This document shows, one piece after another, positions 12,267 to 23,600 of a DNA stretch of 64,000 nt. How positions within the stretch are numbered: the first letter of the stretch is position 1; each line of letters begins with the position of its first letter. The stretch spans positions 434,001 through 498,000 of the forward strand of contig JAXBDG010000021.1 in assembly GCA_036320915.1 (NCBI GenBank). The letters run 5' to 3'. This DNA is from Linnemannia elongata. Its lineage: Eukaryota > Mortierellomycota > Mortierellomycetes > Mortierellales > Mortierellaceae. Under the pieces are notes generated by a model. It did not search any database. It saw only the letters and a list, made by a program, of their open reading frames with translations, and was not told the DNA's origin. Position numbers and translations under genes: made by a program.

Positions 12267-13829
12267 TGGAAACTACTACGCGCTGTCCAGTACCTGCCCT
12301 GACAACATCAACTCATATCCTCGACCGCCAACTACACACATCATTCGCCTTGACATATTGCATTCTTTCTATCGCATCACTCTTGCACTCGCGCAGGATA
12401 TAACTCACTAATAAAAGAAATAAGCAGAATCACACGAACGAACACCCATTGGGAACGATGAGTTCAGGGACAGAGGAAGGCTTTGGGGGGGACTCTCCAA
12501 ATGAGAAGAACCAGAACAACCCATCTGCAAAAAAACAACAGCAAAAAACAGCAGCAAAAAACAACGACGTGGGAAAAGGCATGCACGCGCGAAAATGATC
12601 AAGTGGGAAAAAAAATGAGAACAAACGATAATGAATACCCTTGGACATGAATTCTTCTTTGCACTGATGGATCGTTTTTCTTCCTTCGGTGGGCGTAGGT
12701 GCTCAAGTACTTTTGTTCATAATCCAACCCTTTTTTATCTCATCCTGCCTTTTGCCCCTATCCTGTGAGTAAAGTGAAGGTGGATTCGGACGATTAGGCA
12801 TTGCATTTTGGAATTCATGCCTATGCAAATGCAAGTCAAGTGAGGCGGTACACTTCCAACCAACCAGCCCAAAAAGTCAACCCAAGCCTAAGTATCCAAG
12901 CAACCATGCCCTGCTCTTGCTTGGTTTTTTCCCGTTGGCAAAAGACAAGCTCCTTCGGGAGGTTTTTTTTTGTGCTCTTGTTTCTTGCAGCCTATGTATT
13001 TATGAAGAATTACCTGCCCAACATACTTCTTACGTTGAGCCATGGTGTGACCAAGAGTTCCCGGGTATGTACAACGTGTGTGTGAGAATGTGAGTCTCCG
13101 ACCTGGAGAAAGGGATTTGACTGGGACACGAGAGCAGTTTTTAGATTGGTCAATCGCCATTGTTTTGCCGTATTTAAGCGATTGAATTGAGGCCGCACGT
13201 CCATGCGTCCATGCATAGTTTTTGTCTTTATGCTTATTTTTTTGTGCTCACAGTTCACCCAGTTTTTTCCTTCCTGTCCTCTCCTTGAACCATTGGCAAT
13301 GCAAAGCGAGTGACAGCGAAGGAAGAACAAGAGCAAGAGAGAGAGAGGTGGTAGCATGGGATGATGCCTTCTGGGTGATCCTACTACAGAACTCGACAAA
13401 GGCTAGCCCTCGACTTGTATCCTTGTCCATCGGACTCTCCTTGGAGCGTTTGACGTGCATGTCCTTGTTTTTTTTTTCCTTTGTTGTATCCCTCTCTCCC
13501 ACTGAGTTCACACCACACTCTGTCTCCGTCCCTTTTTTTTTTTCCTTTCGGTCCTTTGATCCATTCATCGCCTTTTGCACTCTCACCCCCCTCCCCTTGA
13601 CTTTCCATACTTCTCCTTCTCGTCCTTTCTTTTTCTTTTCTCTCTTTTTCTTTTCCTCGTAATTACATCTCTTCCCTCGCTCAACTTCCTGTCCCAACTC
13701 TTTTTCTCACCTTTTATATCCTTTACATTTTTGCCGTTACCCATCTTACCCATCCTTCCCTTTCTTTAAATATAAACTACACCACTCACAAAAACCCCAG
13801 CCAACCTTTCACACAAACCAATATCAATC
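12267..13829. other. 1.56-kb intergenic region
   Basis: It contains the 3' flank of RPC9 and the promoter of the Ser-rich orphan. Sequence from about 13490 to 13760 is strongly CT-rich and then CA-rich. TTTAAATATAAA at about 13766-13777 is a TATA-like element some 60 nt before the ATG. The frames at 13222-13697 on both strands are pyrimidine/purine-biased and not supported as genes. Confidence 0.55.
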
Positions 13830-15533
13830 ATGTCGACAATGCACTGTGCAAACAACGCGAGCAGCCCATGGTCAAGCCCAAAGAGCCAACTCCAGAACCC
13901 TCTCAAACGCCGACACACAAGGGGAAACACTTCTCACTCCCCTACTTCGACCTCTATCCGGTCCCTATCTCTCTCACCTACCGTATCCTCCGTATCCCTT
14001 TCCGACTCTCCCAGCAACAACAACAACATCAAGACATCCCCTGGATTCAAGAGCAATAAGCAACATCAACAACAGCAGGCACCACATTCGACCAGGAGGA
14101 ATACCGACTTCCAGCACCACGATTTCTCACATCATGATTTGAACTCTAGTTATCATGATTTCCATCCACAACAACAACAGCACCAGCGGGATGATAACGA
14201 GGATCGTGTTCATGGATCATCCGTGATGGCGTTGTCGTCTGGAATAGGGGCAAAAGGAAACTTTGTGCCTTCCTGGTTCGGATCCCTCCGCAGTTTCGCC
14301 ATCTCGGCAACGACCAGCTCTCGGGGGGCTTTCTCACCCCTCAATACGACTTCTTCCTCTTCTTCAACTTCTTCTTCAACATCTTCATCCCCAAAGTCAT
14401 CCAAGAAATCTCGCGGTCGATCCTCTTCCATATATTATTCAAGCACACGGGTCTTTGACGACGATGATGATGAGGATGAGAACGATTCTGGATCGTCGAG
14501 TGACGAACCCGTCACGGATCTGAATGGGTTGAAGGAGAACCGTGTTCGAGGCCCAAGAGTGAACTGGATGGCGTTGGATCCTTCTTTGGGGAGTTTCTTT
14601 GCGGGGTCTTATAAGCCTCTGCCTACAAGCGAGTCTGAGAATGATTTGCGGTCGTCTTCGAATGAGGGTGGGTGGGAGGGTGGTAGGGTGAGTGGGGTTG
14701 AGGATTTGGGGATCGCCGAGGCGCATTATAGCCCTTACCGCGATGATGAGAGTTGTGAGAGTGGCGGTGATCATGGAAGGAGGAGGGAAGGTGGCTATGG
14801 GAAGAGTGGCAGTGGCAATGAGATGCGCGCTAGCCAGGTTAGGGGTGATTGTGGTGGCGATGATTCGTGTGAGGAGAATGGAGGAAACGCGTGGGCACGT
14901 GCGATGGATGATGCGACTGTACCAGAGGTCGGAGTGTTTACGATGCCTGTGGCTGCTACTGCTCCTTCTTCGACATTGGCCTTTCTCAAGTCTTATGTCC
15001 CCTCTCTCGGAGGAAGTGGCTCCGACTCTTGCTCAAGTCCAACAACCACTTCTCCAACAACATCTACAACGACATCATCGCCGATTACTCCAACGACGGC
15101 GACAACAGCAGCAGCAGGAGGAGGAGGCGGGTTCTGGTCGTTGAGAAAGTTGTCGATGAACTTCCTAAGCGGAAACCAATACTCTGCTGTCAGCGACAAG
15201 TCGGCTCTCACCGGCGAGGATGAGCATGATACTGGAGAGGAGGAAGAGAGTCGACCTCGGGAAGAAGGACGCCGCGCTGGGTACAGGGACGATTATGATG
15301 ACTTTGACGACCACGCCGACGGACGTAGGATTACGCACGAGAATGTTGACACCAAGGAGTCCTCCACGACTCCTCCCGTGAGTGCGGGTGGTGGTGGTGG
15401 TGGGTTGACAGTATCCTACTTGGCGTCGATGGTTTCGAATGCGACGCAAGTCGGTGCTCAGTATATCCCTGTCCAAGTGCGTGATCAGTTGCCGGTCGCG
15501 GTTGTCAGCAGTCGAAGTCTCAAGAAGGACTAA
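13830..15533 (+). CDS. Ser-rich low-complexity protein of unknown function
   Basis: One uninterrupted 567-codon frame starting at the ATG in ATCAATCATGTCG. I do not recognise a domain. The N-terminal third is Ser/Pro/Gln/His-rich with asparagine runs. Poly-Ser stretches at about residues 170-195 are followed by an acidic DDDDDEDEND block (about 209-220). A Thr/Ser/Pro tract with a Gly run lies near residues 400-435. Two short segments look less disordered: GGFWSLRKLSMNFLSG at about 433-449 and a C-terminal stretch (about 527-567) containing YLASMVSNATQ and YIPVQVRDQLPVAVV. No signal peptide or membrane segment is obvious. Codon use resembles neighbouring genes, and the frame is much longer than chance, so it is probably real. 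Confidence 0.75.
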   Translation: MSTMHCANNASSPWSSPKSQLQNPLKRRHTRGNTSHSPTSTSIRSLSLSPTVSSVSLSDSPSNNNNIKTSPGFKSNKQHQQQQAPHSTRRNTDFQHHDFSHHDLNSSYHDFHPQQQQHQRDDNEDRVHGSSVMALSSGIGAKGNFVPSWFGSLRSFAISATTSSRGAFSPLNTTSSSSSTSSSTSSSPKSSKKSRGRSSSIYYSSTRVFDDDDDEDENDSGSSSDEPVTDLNGLKENRVRGPRVNWMALDPSLGSFFAGSYKPLPTSESENDLRSSSNEGGWEGGRVSGVEDLGIAEAHYSPYRDDESCESGGDHGRRREGGYGKSGSGNEMRASQVRGDCGGDDSCEENGGNAWARAMDDATVPEVGVFTMPVAATAPSSTLAFLKSYVPSLGGSGSDSCSSPTTTSPTTSTTTSSPITPTTATTAAAGGGGGFWSLRKLSMNFLSGNQYSAVSDKSALTGEDEHDTGEEEESRPREEGRRAGYRDDYDDFDDHADGRRITHENVDTKESSTTPPVSAGGGGGGLTVSYLASMVSNATQVGAQYIPVQVRDQLPVAVVSSRSLKKD

Positions 15534-17275
15534 GGACCCACGGGGCAAAAGTGACAGCTCCCGGTCTCGAGAAATATTATAGTTTTTTCTTTTTTTCACT
15601 TGCACTTTGTATATGGCTTGTAAATGTGTGAAATGTTGCTAATGCATGCATGGAGGGAGAAGCATTGACGGCAAAAAAAAGTAACAATAATAAATAAATG
15701 ATGCATAACATGTTTTGAGGGGGACCACTTTTGCAATTTTCACTAATGCGTTCTACAGAGAAGGAGTAGAAGACAGGCAAGGGGAGGGATACAGGGAGGG
15801 GGGGGGGGGACCGTGTCTGTTTGTTATTGTTTTTGCTAGCATTCGGAGAAAAGAGAACGATAAGGCACAGAGCACCCCCATGGCAAACGACGCGTCGATG
15901 ATAAAAACAAAATGAAAAAAAAAGGATGGGTAAGAAAAGAAATGAAAACAAAAACAAAAAACAAAAAACAAAAACAAACTCCAATACAACGACGAACGAT
16001 GTCAAAACAGAGCATGTCAAAATGAAGAACGATAGGAAAGATGTTCAAGGGTGCCATAGTTTCTATTCTGTCTTTGACCGGCTCACTTTTTTTTTTTTTT
16101 TCCTGCTTCATCGTCGAAACTCATTGACGCGATTGTTGTTCCTGTTTTCTTGTCTTCGTTGTCGCTTGTGCCACACATAGAGGCATATTGGACACTCCCA
16201 ATGGCTATTGTACACGGGAGAGAGAGAGAGAGAGAGAGCCGAGGATGGAAAGAAAAGCTGGAGAGGTTTCAACATCAGTCAGCAAGTAGCCCGATTAGGG
16301 CATGCAGGCTCATTGCACACATGCACACTGTTTTTTTTTTATATTGTTTGTTCTTTTTCTTTTCCTCCAGCTCAACTCCCTCCAGTGGATGGTTATGTAC
16401 CTTTGTGGATGTAAAGGAGTCCAAACCATTGAAATGTGAAGCATTTGACTTGTTTGACCAGAAAATAAAAAAACGCCAACGAAAAGAGTGCAATTGAGCA
16501 ATGAGGAAGAAAGAAGGAAAGGGCTAAATTGCATGGGATAGACGGAGAAATAGTGCCCGGTAGCAGCCAGCTTTCTTTTTTTTTTTGCTCAAGCTTGAGC
16601 ATTAAAGGAAGAGACGAAGGAGATTTGCTCTCAAGAGTGTGTCTTTTGCCCATGCCCTTGTGATTGTGAAAGAAAAGAGGGAAGAGGGAGATGTAAAATG
16701 GTGCCTGTTAATGATGTTATGAGGACGAAGGTATGTGGAGAGGAGTCAAAGTTGAGAAGGAAAGAGGGGGGCAATCGATGAGAGCAAAGAGTTCGGGAGT
16801 TGAAGCGTCCGACTAAAGCTGGGTTTGATTGATGGCCATTGTCATTGACGTAGACTCTTCTTTGTCTTCTTTGTCGTTGACTCCTCTCTTTCTCTTCTCT
16901 CCCCTCTCTCCTCTCTTCTCTCTTCTCTCTCTTGACTCACCCACTCTCTCTCTCTCTCTCTCTCACACACACTCCTTCGCCCAACGCAGACAATCACTCT
17001 TCTTCTTCTTCTTCTTCTTCTTCTTCTTCTCATTCACCCTTGCTCACTCCTTTTCTTACATCTCTTTCCATCGTCAACAACACCTTTCTCCCACATATAC
17101 TCTCATCATACCTGCACCCTGCCGAATCAGATCCCACCCAAAAACTTCGCCCGCCTTTTTTCCAAACCCTGTCTTCCCCTCCATCACACAACCAGCCAGG
17201 GGCATCATACATTCACCCCTTTATTCATTAACACACACCCTACATACACTTTTACACAACAACCACACAGGTGAC
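15534..17275. other. 1.74-kb intergenic region with microsatellites
   Basis: Holds the 3' flank of the Ser-rich orphan and the bZIP gene leader. From 16860 to 17030 the plus strand is CT-rich, with (CT)n near 16945-16970 and (CTT)n at about 17000-17030. It is followed by a CA-rich leader to the ATG. An in-frame ATG at 16829 would extend the bZIP protein by 149 residues, but the extension is purely low-complexity. Confidence 0.6.
17000..17030. repeat. (CTT)n microsatellite in bZIP leader
   Basis: About ten uninterrupted TTC/CTT units directly after a dinucleotide CT run. It lies in the inferred promoter or 5' UTR of the bZIP gene. Confidence 0.9.
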
Positions 17276-19270
17276 ATGGCCACATACGCAAACCATAACG
17301 GATACTCGGAGGAGGACGACGACGAGGACCTCCTCTTCCAGGACGACGACTATAACGATAACGACGATGTTGACATGACCTACACCATGCACGATACCCC
17401 TTCCTCCTCTTCCTACAACAATAACCCCTTTGGCGGCGTCTCCTCGACCTCTGCCTCTAACGGTCTATACAACAATAACAACACTATCAACAATAACAAC
17501 AACAACAACAACAACACCGATAACACCAATAATAACAACAGCAACAACACCAACAGTACACAAAACGGCAAGGCACTCAAACACAAGGCGAGCTTCTCAG
17601 AACCAAAGGAGAAAAAGAAGCCCGGCCGGAAACCAGTAGCAACGTGTCCTGCCTTGCGCAAGGAACAAAACAGAGCAGCACAGCGGGCATTCAGGGACAG
17701 GAAGGAGCGGCATCTCCACCAGCTGGAAAACATGATCAAGGACCTCAAGAACCAGCACTACCTCGTCACCAGTCGGCTCCAGTCCGAGGCCCACGACCTC
17801 AAGACCGTCATTGAATCGCTGCAGAGCGAAAACTTTTATCTCCGCGAGGTTGTCTTTGCGTTCGAGTCTGCGCTGAGCAAAGGAAACCACATCGACATCC
17901 TCAAGGCCGTCAAGCAGGAACTCTTTCGGCGACACCATCAGAACCGTCGCGCTTCTTCTACTCCCTCGGTGACCACGCCCTCGACCCCCGGAACCGACCA
18001 TCTGACTCCTCCTCCCAACGCGCGTTCTTCCTTCTCCCCCTCTGTCTCGTCCACGCTTCCAACATCTCCAGGAACACCAATTGTCTCAACTACGGCAGCA
18101 TCATCGTCAGCAGGGGCGGCATCGGCAAGTCCGGCTTCTTTAGATACTCGACCTCGGACGAATTCACCCTTGTCTCCTTCGATGGCAAATCGACAAACGA
18201 CTCCACCCAAACCAACCTTCCCATCTTCATCCCCTCACCACACTCCTTCACCTCTTGGTCAATCACACTACAACAACCACTACCAAGGCGAAATGGACTT
18301 CTCTGACGAAGTTGGGCCAGTGCGAGAACATCCCATCAACGACGACATCTCGGATGAAGGAGTTCTGTCGATGAGTGGCAACATCTTGTACAAGGCACCA
18401 CCCCTGTTTATTCCAGACATGTTGGAGAAGGGCGGTCAACTCGGAATGCCTGTCTCTCCGTTCGGACCCATCTCGGTCCCTCGTCCCGCCTACTGCCCTC
18501 CTGGGACGACGCTTCCGGAGAAGACCGAATATACCAAACATGCTAATGTCTTTGAGGAACTCCAATCGTCGCTCTTCCCTCCTGGCACATTGGAATCTCT
18601 TCATATCAGTATGGCGACACCGCAGGAAGTTGTGAGCGAAGAAACCCCGTTTGTAGAGACGATCCAAATGGAGGCGGACCGAGCCTCGAGCCGACCCATG
18701 CACATGCAGACGGACAGGGACAGAGACAGCCACCGGGACAGCAAGGATCGATACAATAATACCCAGTACGACAATAACAGTAACAGGAACAGAGCGTCGT
18801 CGCCTTCATCGTCTGATCTGCCGATGCATATTAAAATTGAGCCAGAATCGGACGACGAGACGTTTGGAGGACTGGACGCGGAGCAGTTACGGAACATGGC
18901 GGCGTCGTTGGGGTTGAAGATGGAGATGACGAAAAGACATCGATTGCATCGGGAGCTTCAAATCCTGATCGCGGCCGAACCACAGACGGATCCCAACATT
19001 GACCCCAAGGTGTACGAGTTGCCTCATGACCGGCGGATCGATTATGTGCCTTGTCCAAAGTTGAGGGCGCAGATGATTGTGCACCAGCAGCGGTATAACG
19101 CGGACGAGTTGTTCCAGCTGTTGATTGATGAGGCAGTCTGTCATGGTCCGCCCTTGCACAAGGATAGTTGGCAATTGCCAGAGGCGTTTTTTGATCGGTT
19201 TGGGTTCTTGTTGGGCTTGGAGTTTGACCGCATTCGTCGCAAGATGTGGCCTGTCAAATATCCTAAATAA
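17276..19270 (+). CDS. bZIP transcription factor with C-terminal DUF3425-like domain
   Basis: Single exon, 664 residues from the ATG at 17276 (GTGACATGGCC). The N-terminus is acidic and then Asn-rich. The basic region (about residues 125-150) reads RKEQNRAAQRAFRDRKERHL with Asn132. This is the fungal Yap/Pap1-type NxxAQxxFR variant, not the NxxAAxxCR of AP-1. A leucine-zipper-like coiled coil follows to about residue 190. The middle is Ser/Thr/Pro-rich. The last 100 residues contain RRIDYVPCPKLRAQMIVHQQ and PEAFFDRFGFLLGLEF, matching the DUF3425 family that accompanies many fungal bZIPs. This is a nuclear DNA-binding regulator; its target genes are unknown. An upstream in-frame ATG at 16829 was not chosen because it lies in the CT-rich leader. 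Confidence 0.92.
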   Translation: MATYANHNGYSEEDDDEDLLFQDDDYNDNDDVDMTYTMHDTPSSSSYNNNPFGGVSSTSASNGLYNNNNTINNNNNNNNNTDNTNNNNSNNTNSTQNGKALKHKASFSEPKEKKKPGRKPVATCPALRKEQNRAAQRAFRDRKERHLHQLENMIKDLKNQHYLVTSRLQSEAHDLKTVIESLQSENFYLREVVFAFESALSKGNHIDILKAVKQELFRRHHQNRRASSTPSVTTPSTPGTDHLTPPPNARSSFSPSVSSTLPTSPGTPIVSTTAASSSAGAASASPASLDTRPRTNSPLSPSMANRQTTPPKPTFPSSSPHHTPSPLGQSHYNNHYQGEMDFSDEVGPVREHPINDDISDEGVLSMSGNILYKAPPLFIPDMLEKGGQLGMPVSPFGPISVPRPAYCPPGTTLPEKTEYTKHANVFEELQSSLFPPGTLESLHISMATPQEVVSEETPFVETIQMEADRASSRPMHMQTDRDRDSHRDSKDRYNNTQYDNNSNRNRASSPSSSDLPMHIKIEPESDDETFGGLDAEQLRNMAASLGLKMEMTKRHRLHRELQILIAAEPQTDPNIDPKVYELPHDRRIDYVPCPKLRAQMIVHQQRYNADELFQLLIDEAVCHGPPLHKDSWQLPEAFFDRFGFLLGLEFDRIRRKMWPVKYPK

Positions 19271-19850
19271 ACGCATGTCGTTTATGTCGATCTTCGGCTT
19301 TTCAGGGGATGGGAGGTACCCCTGTTTCTGTGGTTCTTGTGTGCCAGGGGGGGGTGCGCCACCAAAACAAAAGTGAAGAATCCCCTCTCCCTTTCAATAC
19401 TCGAGAGCCTTTTTTTTTTTACCCTTCCAGAACGAGTACATTTCATAACGGTCTCGTGTCCACCCTCATTCATTTTATTTATCAAGTAGTGTTTTCTACA
19501 GTGCATGAGTGTAAGCATGCACACGACTGTGTACATGTAGACTATCATTACTTTGAGGCCAATTTTCATGCATACTGCTGTTACTATGTGTGGAGAAGCA
19601 AGACATGTTGATTGATGATAATGTTGACTCATGGGGCCAGATTTTATGTATGTCAGAAAATGAAAGAAAAGGTAGAGGGGGGTCTGACCATGATGTGAGT
19701 TTGGCACCATGGACTTGGGGGTTTCCCCCTCATTTGGCTTAGAAACAAAAAAGAGTGAGAGAGAGAGAGAGACCCTGTTGGCTCAGAGGCTAGATGACAA
19801 AGACGACAGGGTTGAATGGGGGTTGGCAATGGTTTTGACGAGAGCCCAAA

Positions 19851-19884
<34 letters not shown>

Positions 19885-20115
19885 TTATGAGGAGAGAGAG
19901 AGATATCAAACGTGAAGGGGGAGAGAGCAAAACAGAAGAATGGTGATTGATGGATATGATATGGGGACATGGGGACATGGGGGGCATGGGTGTATGTGTG
20001 TATGACATGCTGTCTGTCTGTTGTTGTTGATGTTGTGGATGGCTGTTCTTGCTTGCTTGCGTAGCTTGTTTGATTGAGCAAAAAGAAAAAAAAAATGTTT
20101 TCATTTTGGTGTTTT

Positions 20116-20142
20116 TGTCTGTCTGTCTGTCTGTCTGTCTGC
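20116..20142. repeat. (CTGT)n microsatellite
   Basis: Six or more perfect tetranucleotide units upstream of the Dis3L2/Ssd1 gene. A shorter copy of the same motif occurs near 20193-20208. Confidence 0.9.
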
Positions 20143-20485
20143 TGGGTTGGCTAAGGGAAAAAGAGTCCAAGGCAGAGAAAAGATCGGTTGAATGTCTGTC
20201 TGTCTGCCAACAAGGCAGCAGGGTATGCGTATTTGCACCAATCAAAGACCCTCCTTCCCATGCACGCCCACTTCTAACCTCTTTTTCCTTTTTACATAAC
20301 CGCAGATCTCTTTTTTATGTGCTATTCCCGTGTAAAACAGATTTATTTGATACCAACTGCCCAATACCTTTCGAGTCTTTAAAAGGCGCCTCCACCCGCA
20401 TTCACTTCTTGTTTCCCTTGTCCTTTTGTCCGTCCCTCTTCCCGCACAACTTCCTCAAGCACAACCCAAACCCCCCCTTCTCATA

Positions 20486-20500
20486 ATATATATATAAAAA
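20486..20500 (+). promoter_or_regulatory. TATA-like element upstream of Dis3L2/Ssd1
   Basis: An alternating TA run ending in AAAA, about 190 nt before the start codon at 20691. Position and sequence suit a core promoter TATA element, but no transcript evidence is available. Confidence 0.35.
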
Positions 20501-20690
20501 AAACATCCTCTCCTTGTGTTCTTTCATTCATCGCGAGCAGACAAGGAAAAAAAAAAAGCCAAAGAAACCATCCTCCTCGCTCTCGTTCAATCTTTCACTT
20601 CGATCGACCGACCGTCCAAGGACCCCCCCTCTTCCTTCTGAAAGAAAAAAGAAAAGCACTCTTCCTCTTCAAAGCCTGAAAAAGAAAACC

Positions 20691-23600
20691 ATGGACAATA
20701 CCATAGCGACGACCCCTGCGCCTGCTCCCGCTCCTGCTGCAGCGCCAGCTACGACGACGACGACCAACACTCCCCCTCACCCTTCTTCTACTTCCGCCTC
20801 TGCCTCTTCTGCTGCCGACAACACCGCCTCGACTGCGTCGACCACCACTACCCCAGCCTCGTCCCTCTCTAAGAACAGGTCCCAACGTGCTCCTCGCAAG
20901 GAAAAGTCCGGCGCCACCACCACTGGCACCGCGCCCAACTCCAACAGCGGTAGCAACAACAGCAAAAGAGAGAGCAATAAGGACAAGGAGAACAGACCCC
21001 CCAAGAAGGACAAGACCAACAGTGGAGGCGCATCGTCCGACAACCTCAACGACGCGTCGAACAACGTTCCCGCAACTGTGGGAGCTGAGCAGACCACCAC
21101 CACCACGAACAACTCTCGCAACAACAGGAGACAGAGCTCCAAGCCCAAGAGCCGCACTGAGGCCACTGCTGGTGCTACCAACCCCTCTGCAGCTGATGGA
21201 GCAGGTGCTCCCTCATCTGCCTCATCCGACCATGTTTCCGATCCAGCCTCATCCAAGAAGCCGCAGTCGGACGAGACCAAAAAATCGAGTGGTGGTAGAA
21301 ATTCAAGCAAGAAGCAGACGGCCAAGACTGGAAACTCTCGTGCCTCCTCTGCTGCTGCTGCTGCTGCTGCTACTGAAGGTGGTGAGACATCCGGTGGTGT
21401 TGTCCCTACTCCTGCGGTCGATGGACAGGCTGCTGCTCCTTTGACGCCCAAGCGCAATGAAAGGCTCTCAACATCACCCAACGGCGGTGGCAACGACAGA
21501 CGAAAGAGCACCACCACCAACAACAACACTAACAACAATCAGGGCAAAAAGAGGAACAGCAACAACAACAACAACAAGGAGCCCACCAAGTCAGCTGCAC
21601 CTGCTGTTGGCGATGCATCCACCGTGGCTATAGAGTCAGAGGCAACTTCGACTTCTGCTGACCCCGCAGGAACTCACGCCAACTCCAAGAGGGCCTCCAA
21701 GAAATCCGCCCTAGCTAACAAGGAAGGTTCTGCTACTGCTGCCCCCAAGACCAAATCCAACACCGCCAGCCGCAGTCAAGGAGGAAGCCATGGCAATCGT
21801 CAGAGCACCACCGCGCCCAAGGACAGGAACAGCAACAAGGGTTCCAAGGACCAAGAAACTAGCGACGCTGCCCAGTCTTCCAAAGAGGGTCGCCCTTCGT
21901 CCATCTCGTCGTCGTGCTCGTTTGTCACTTCGTCATCCTCCCTTTCGCCTTCGTCGCCCTTGTCGCCCGCTTCCCCTTCATCGTCCTTCCCCTCGCCCTC
22001 ATCTGCACCTTCCACTGCTTTCACTGGAGGAGACAAGGATGCCCATGTTACAGGAATCAACACCAAGGACCTGCGCCGCGAGAGCACCCATGGCAGGAGT
22101 AATAAGGCTGAGATCACTCGCATCAAGACCAACGTACCTCGTGAGGGCGCTTCCCCCACATCAGGCCCTCTCGGAGGATTCCCTGTTGCTCACTCTCCCT
22201 TGACTGCTGCGAGCCCCTCCAGCCGTCGTTCGTCTGCGTTGACCCCTCATGGTGACAAATTTGGTCGCCTTGGCGGTCTCCCCACCGTTGAGGAGAATGT
22301 CGCTGAGAAGCATGCCGAGGCTGTTGTCGCTGCTGCTGCCGTCATTCCCGAATCGTCTACTGCTGTCCATACCGCCGCTCCCAGACGTGGACACGCTCGT
22401 ACCTTGTCGATGAAGGAGCAGCTGGATCAGCTGGGTCAGGACACCAAGGAAGGCAAGACCATTGAGTCCCTGCAGGATATTATCAGCAGCCTCAAGAGTC
22501 TCCCTCCCACCACCTCATCTATCAACCACCCCGACCACCCTCTTGGGCAAGCGACCACACGTCATGAGAAGCGCCTGTCCATGTCCTCGTTGCCTGCGAA
22601 TGCTGCTGCTGGACATTTGGCTGGCGGCGTAGTTCCTTCGACGACTTTGCATCTATCGCAGCCACCCCGCGGCACAACCATTGAGAATGCATTGCAGTCC
22701 ACCGTCGCTACCCTCCGCCGTCTCTCTATCTCGGATTCGAAACGCCCGCTGATTCCCCTGAACGAGGAAGAGGTAAATTATATATTGCATCTGCATTTTG
22801 TACGACGATCGAGATCTTCCGTAATCTCGTGCCCTTCCCTTGTTAACGTTTGATTTATTTGATATTTGAATTATTGCAAATTAGTCACAGGTTCATTCCC
22901 CAGCCAAAAGCACAAACAACAACAGACGATCGGTTGCATTCACCAAGGATATTACGCCTATTGCAGAGAACATTGATGACAACAACAACAAGCGCACCTC
23001 ATCATACCTGCCCAACCGTCGCTCCGTCATCATCCGACCAGAGGAGGTTGCAGCCTTGCAGGAGGGCAGACAGTATGTTCCTTCAGCCTTCAGCTTCTCG
23101 AGCGACGATGAGCCCGAAAACGGAGTTGCCGATGCCCTCTCTGCTTTGGAAGGTAAGGGCACCACCAGCAACCGGTCGAGTTACTCTGTCAAGTCGGTAC
23201 ACCAGCGCACCAGCTCCAGCGTCGACCCTGCCTCTTTGGCCGAGTTTGCTGCCACTTTGCCCAGCCATTTGAAGGGATTCGGCACCGCTGCCTTGGTCAA
23301 CAACGATGATGCTCACGACCGTCGTCGATTCACCACTGCCTTTGCTGCTGGCCATCGTACCTCGACTGTTACTTCTTCTGCCAACAAGCGCCTCTCCTCC
23401 ATGAATGCCCCCAAGGAATCTGACCGCAAAGACTGGCGCATGTGTAAGTGTCTTTTTTGCATTGTTCTGGTAGTTTCGCGCATCCTTTGCATGACACAGA
23501 GACATCTGCTAACCTTTATTTTTACTTTTTATAGCTACTCCCATGTCGACCGCTGGCAACCGTGACAGTATGTATGGCAAGGACAACGCCAACGGTCGTC

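Larger units (their letters stand above)
19271..20690. other. 1.42-kb intergenic region
   Basis: Contains the bZIP 3' flank and the Dis3L2/Ssd1 promoter and leader. A 29-nt A tract lies at 19853-19881, a (CTGT)n tetranucleotide repeat at 20116-20142, and a TATATATATAAAA element at 20486-20500, about 190 nt upstream of the ATG. No supported gene on either strand. Confidence 0.6.

Noticed and set aside
16829..17275. In-frame N-terminal extension of the bZIP protein from an upstream ATG
   Set aside because: The extension is Ser/Leu/Phe/His simple sequence translated from the CT-rich leader. The ATG at 17276 has better context and starts typical protein sequence.
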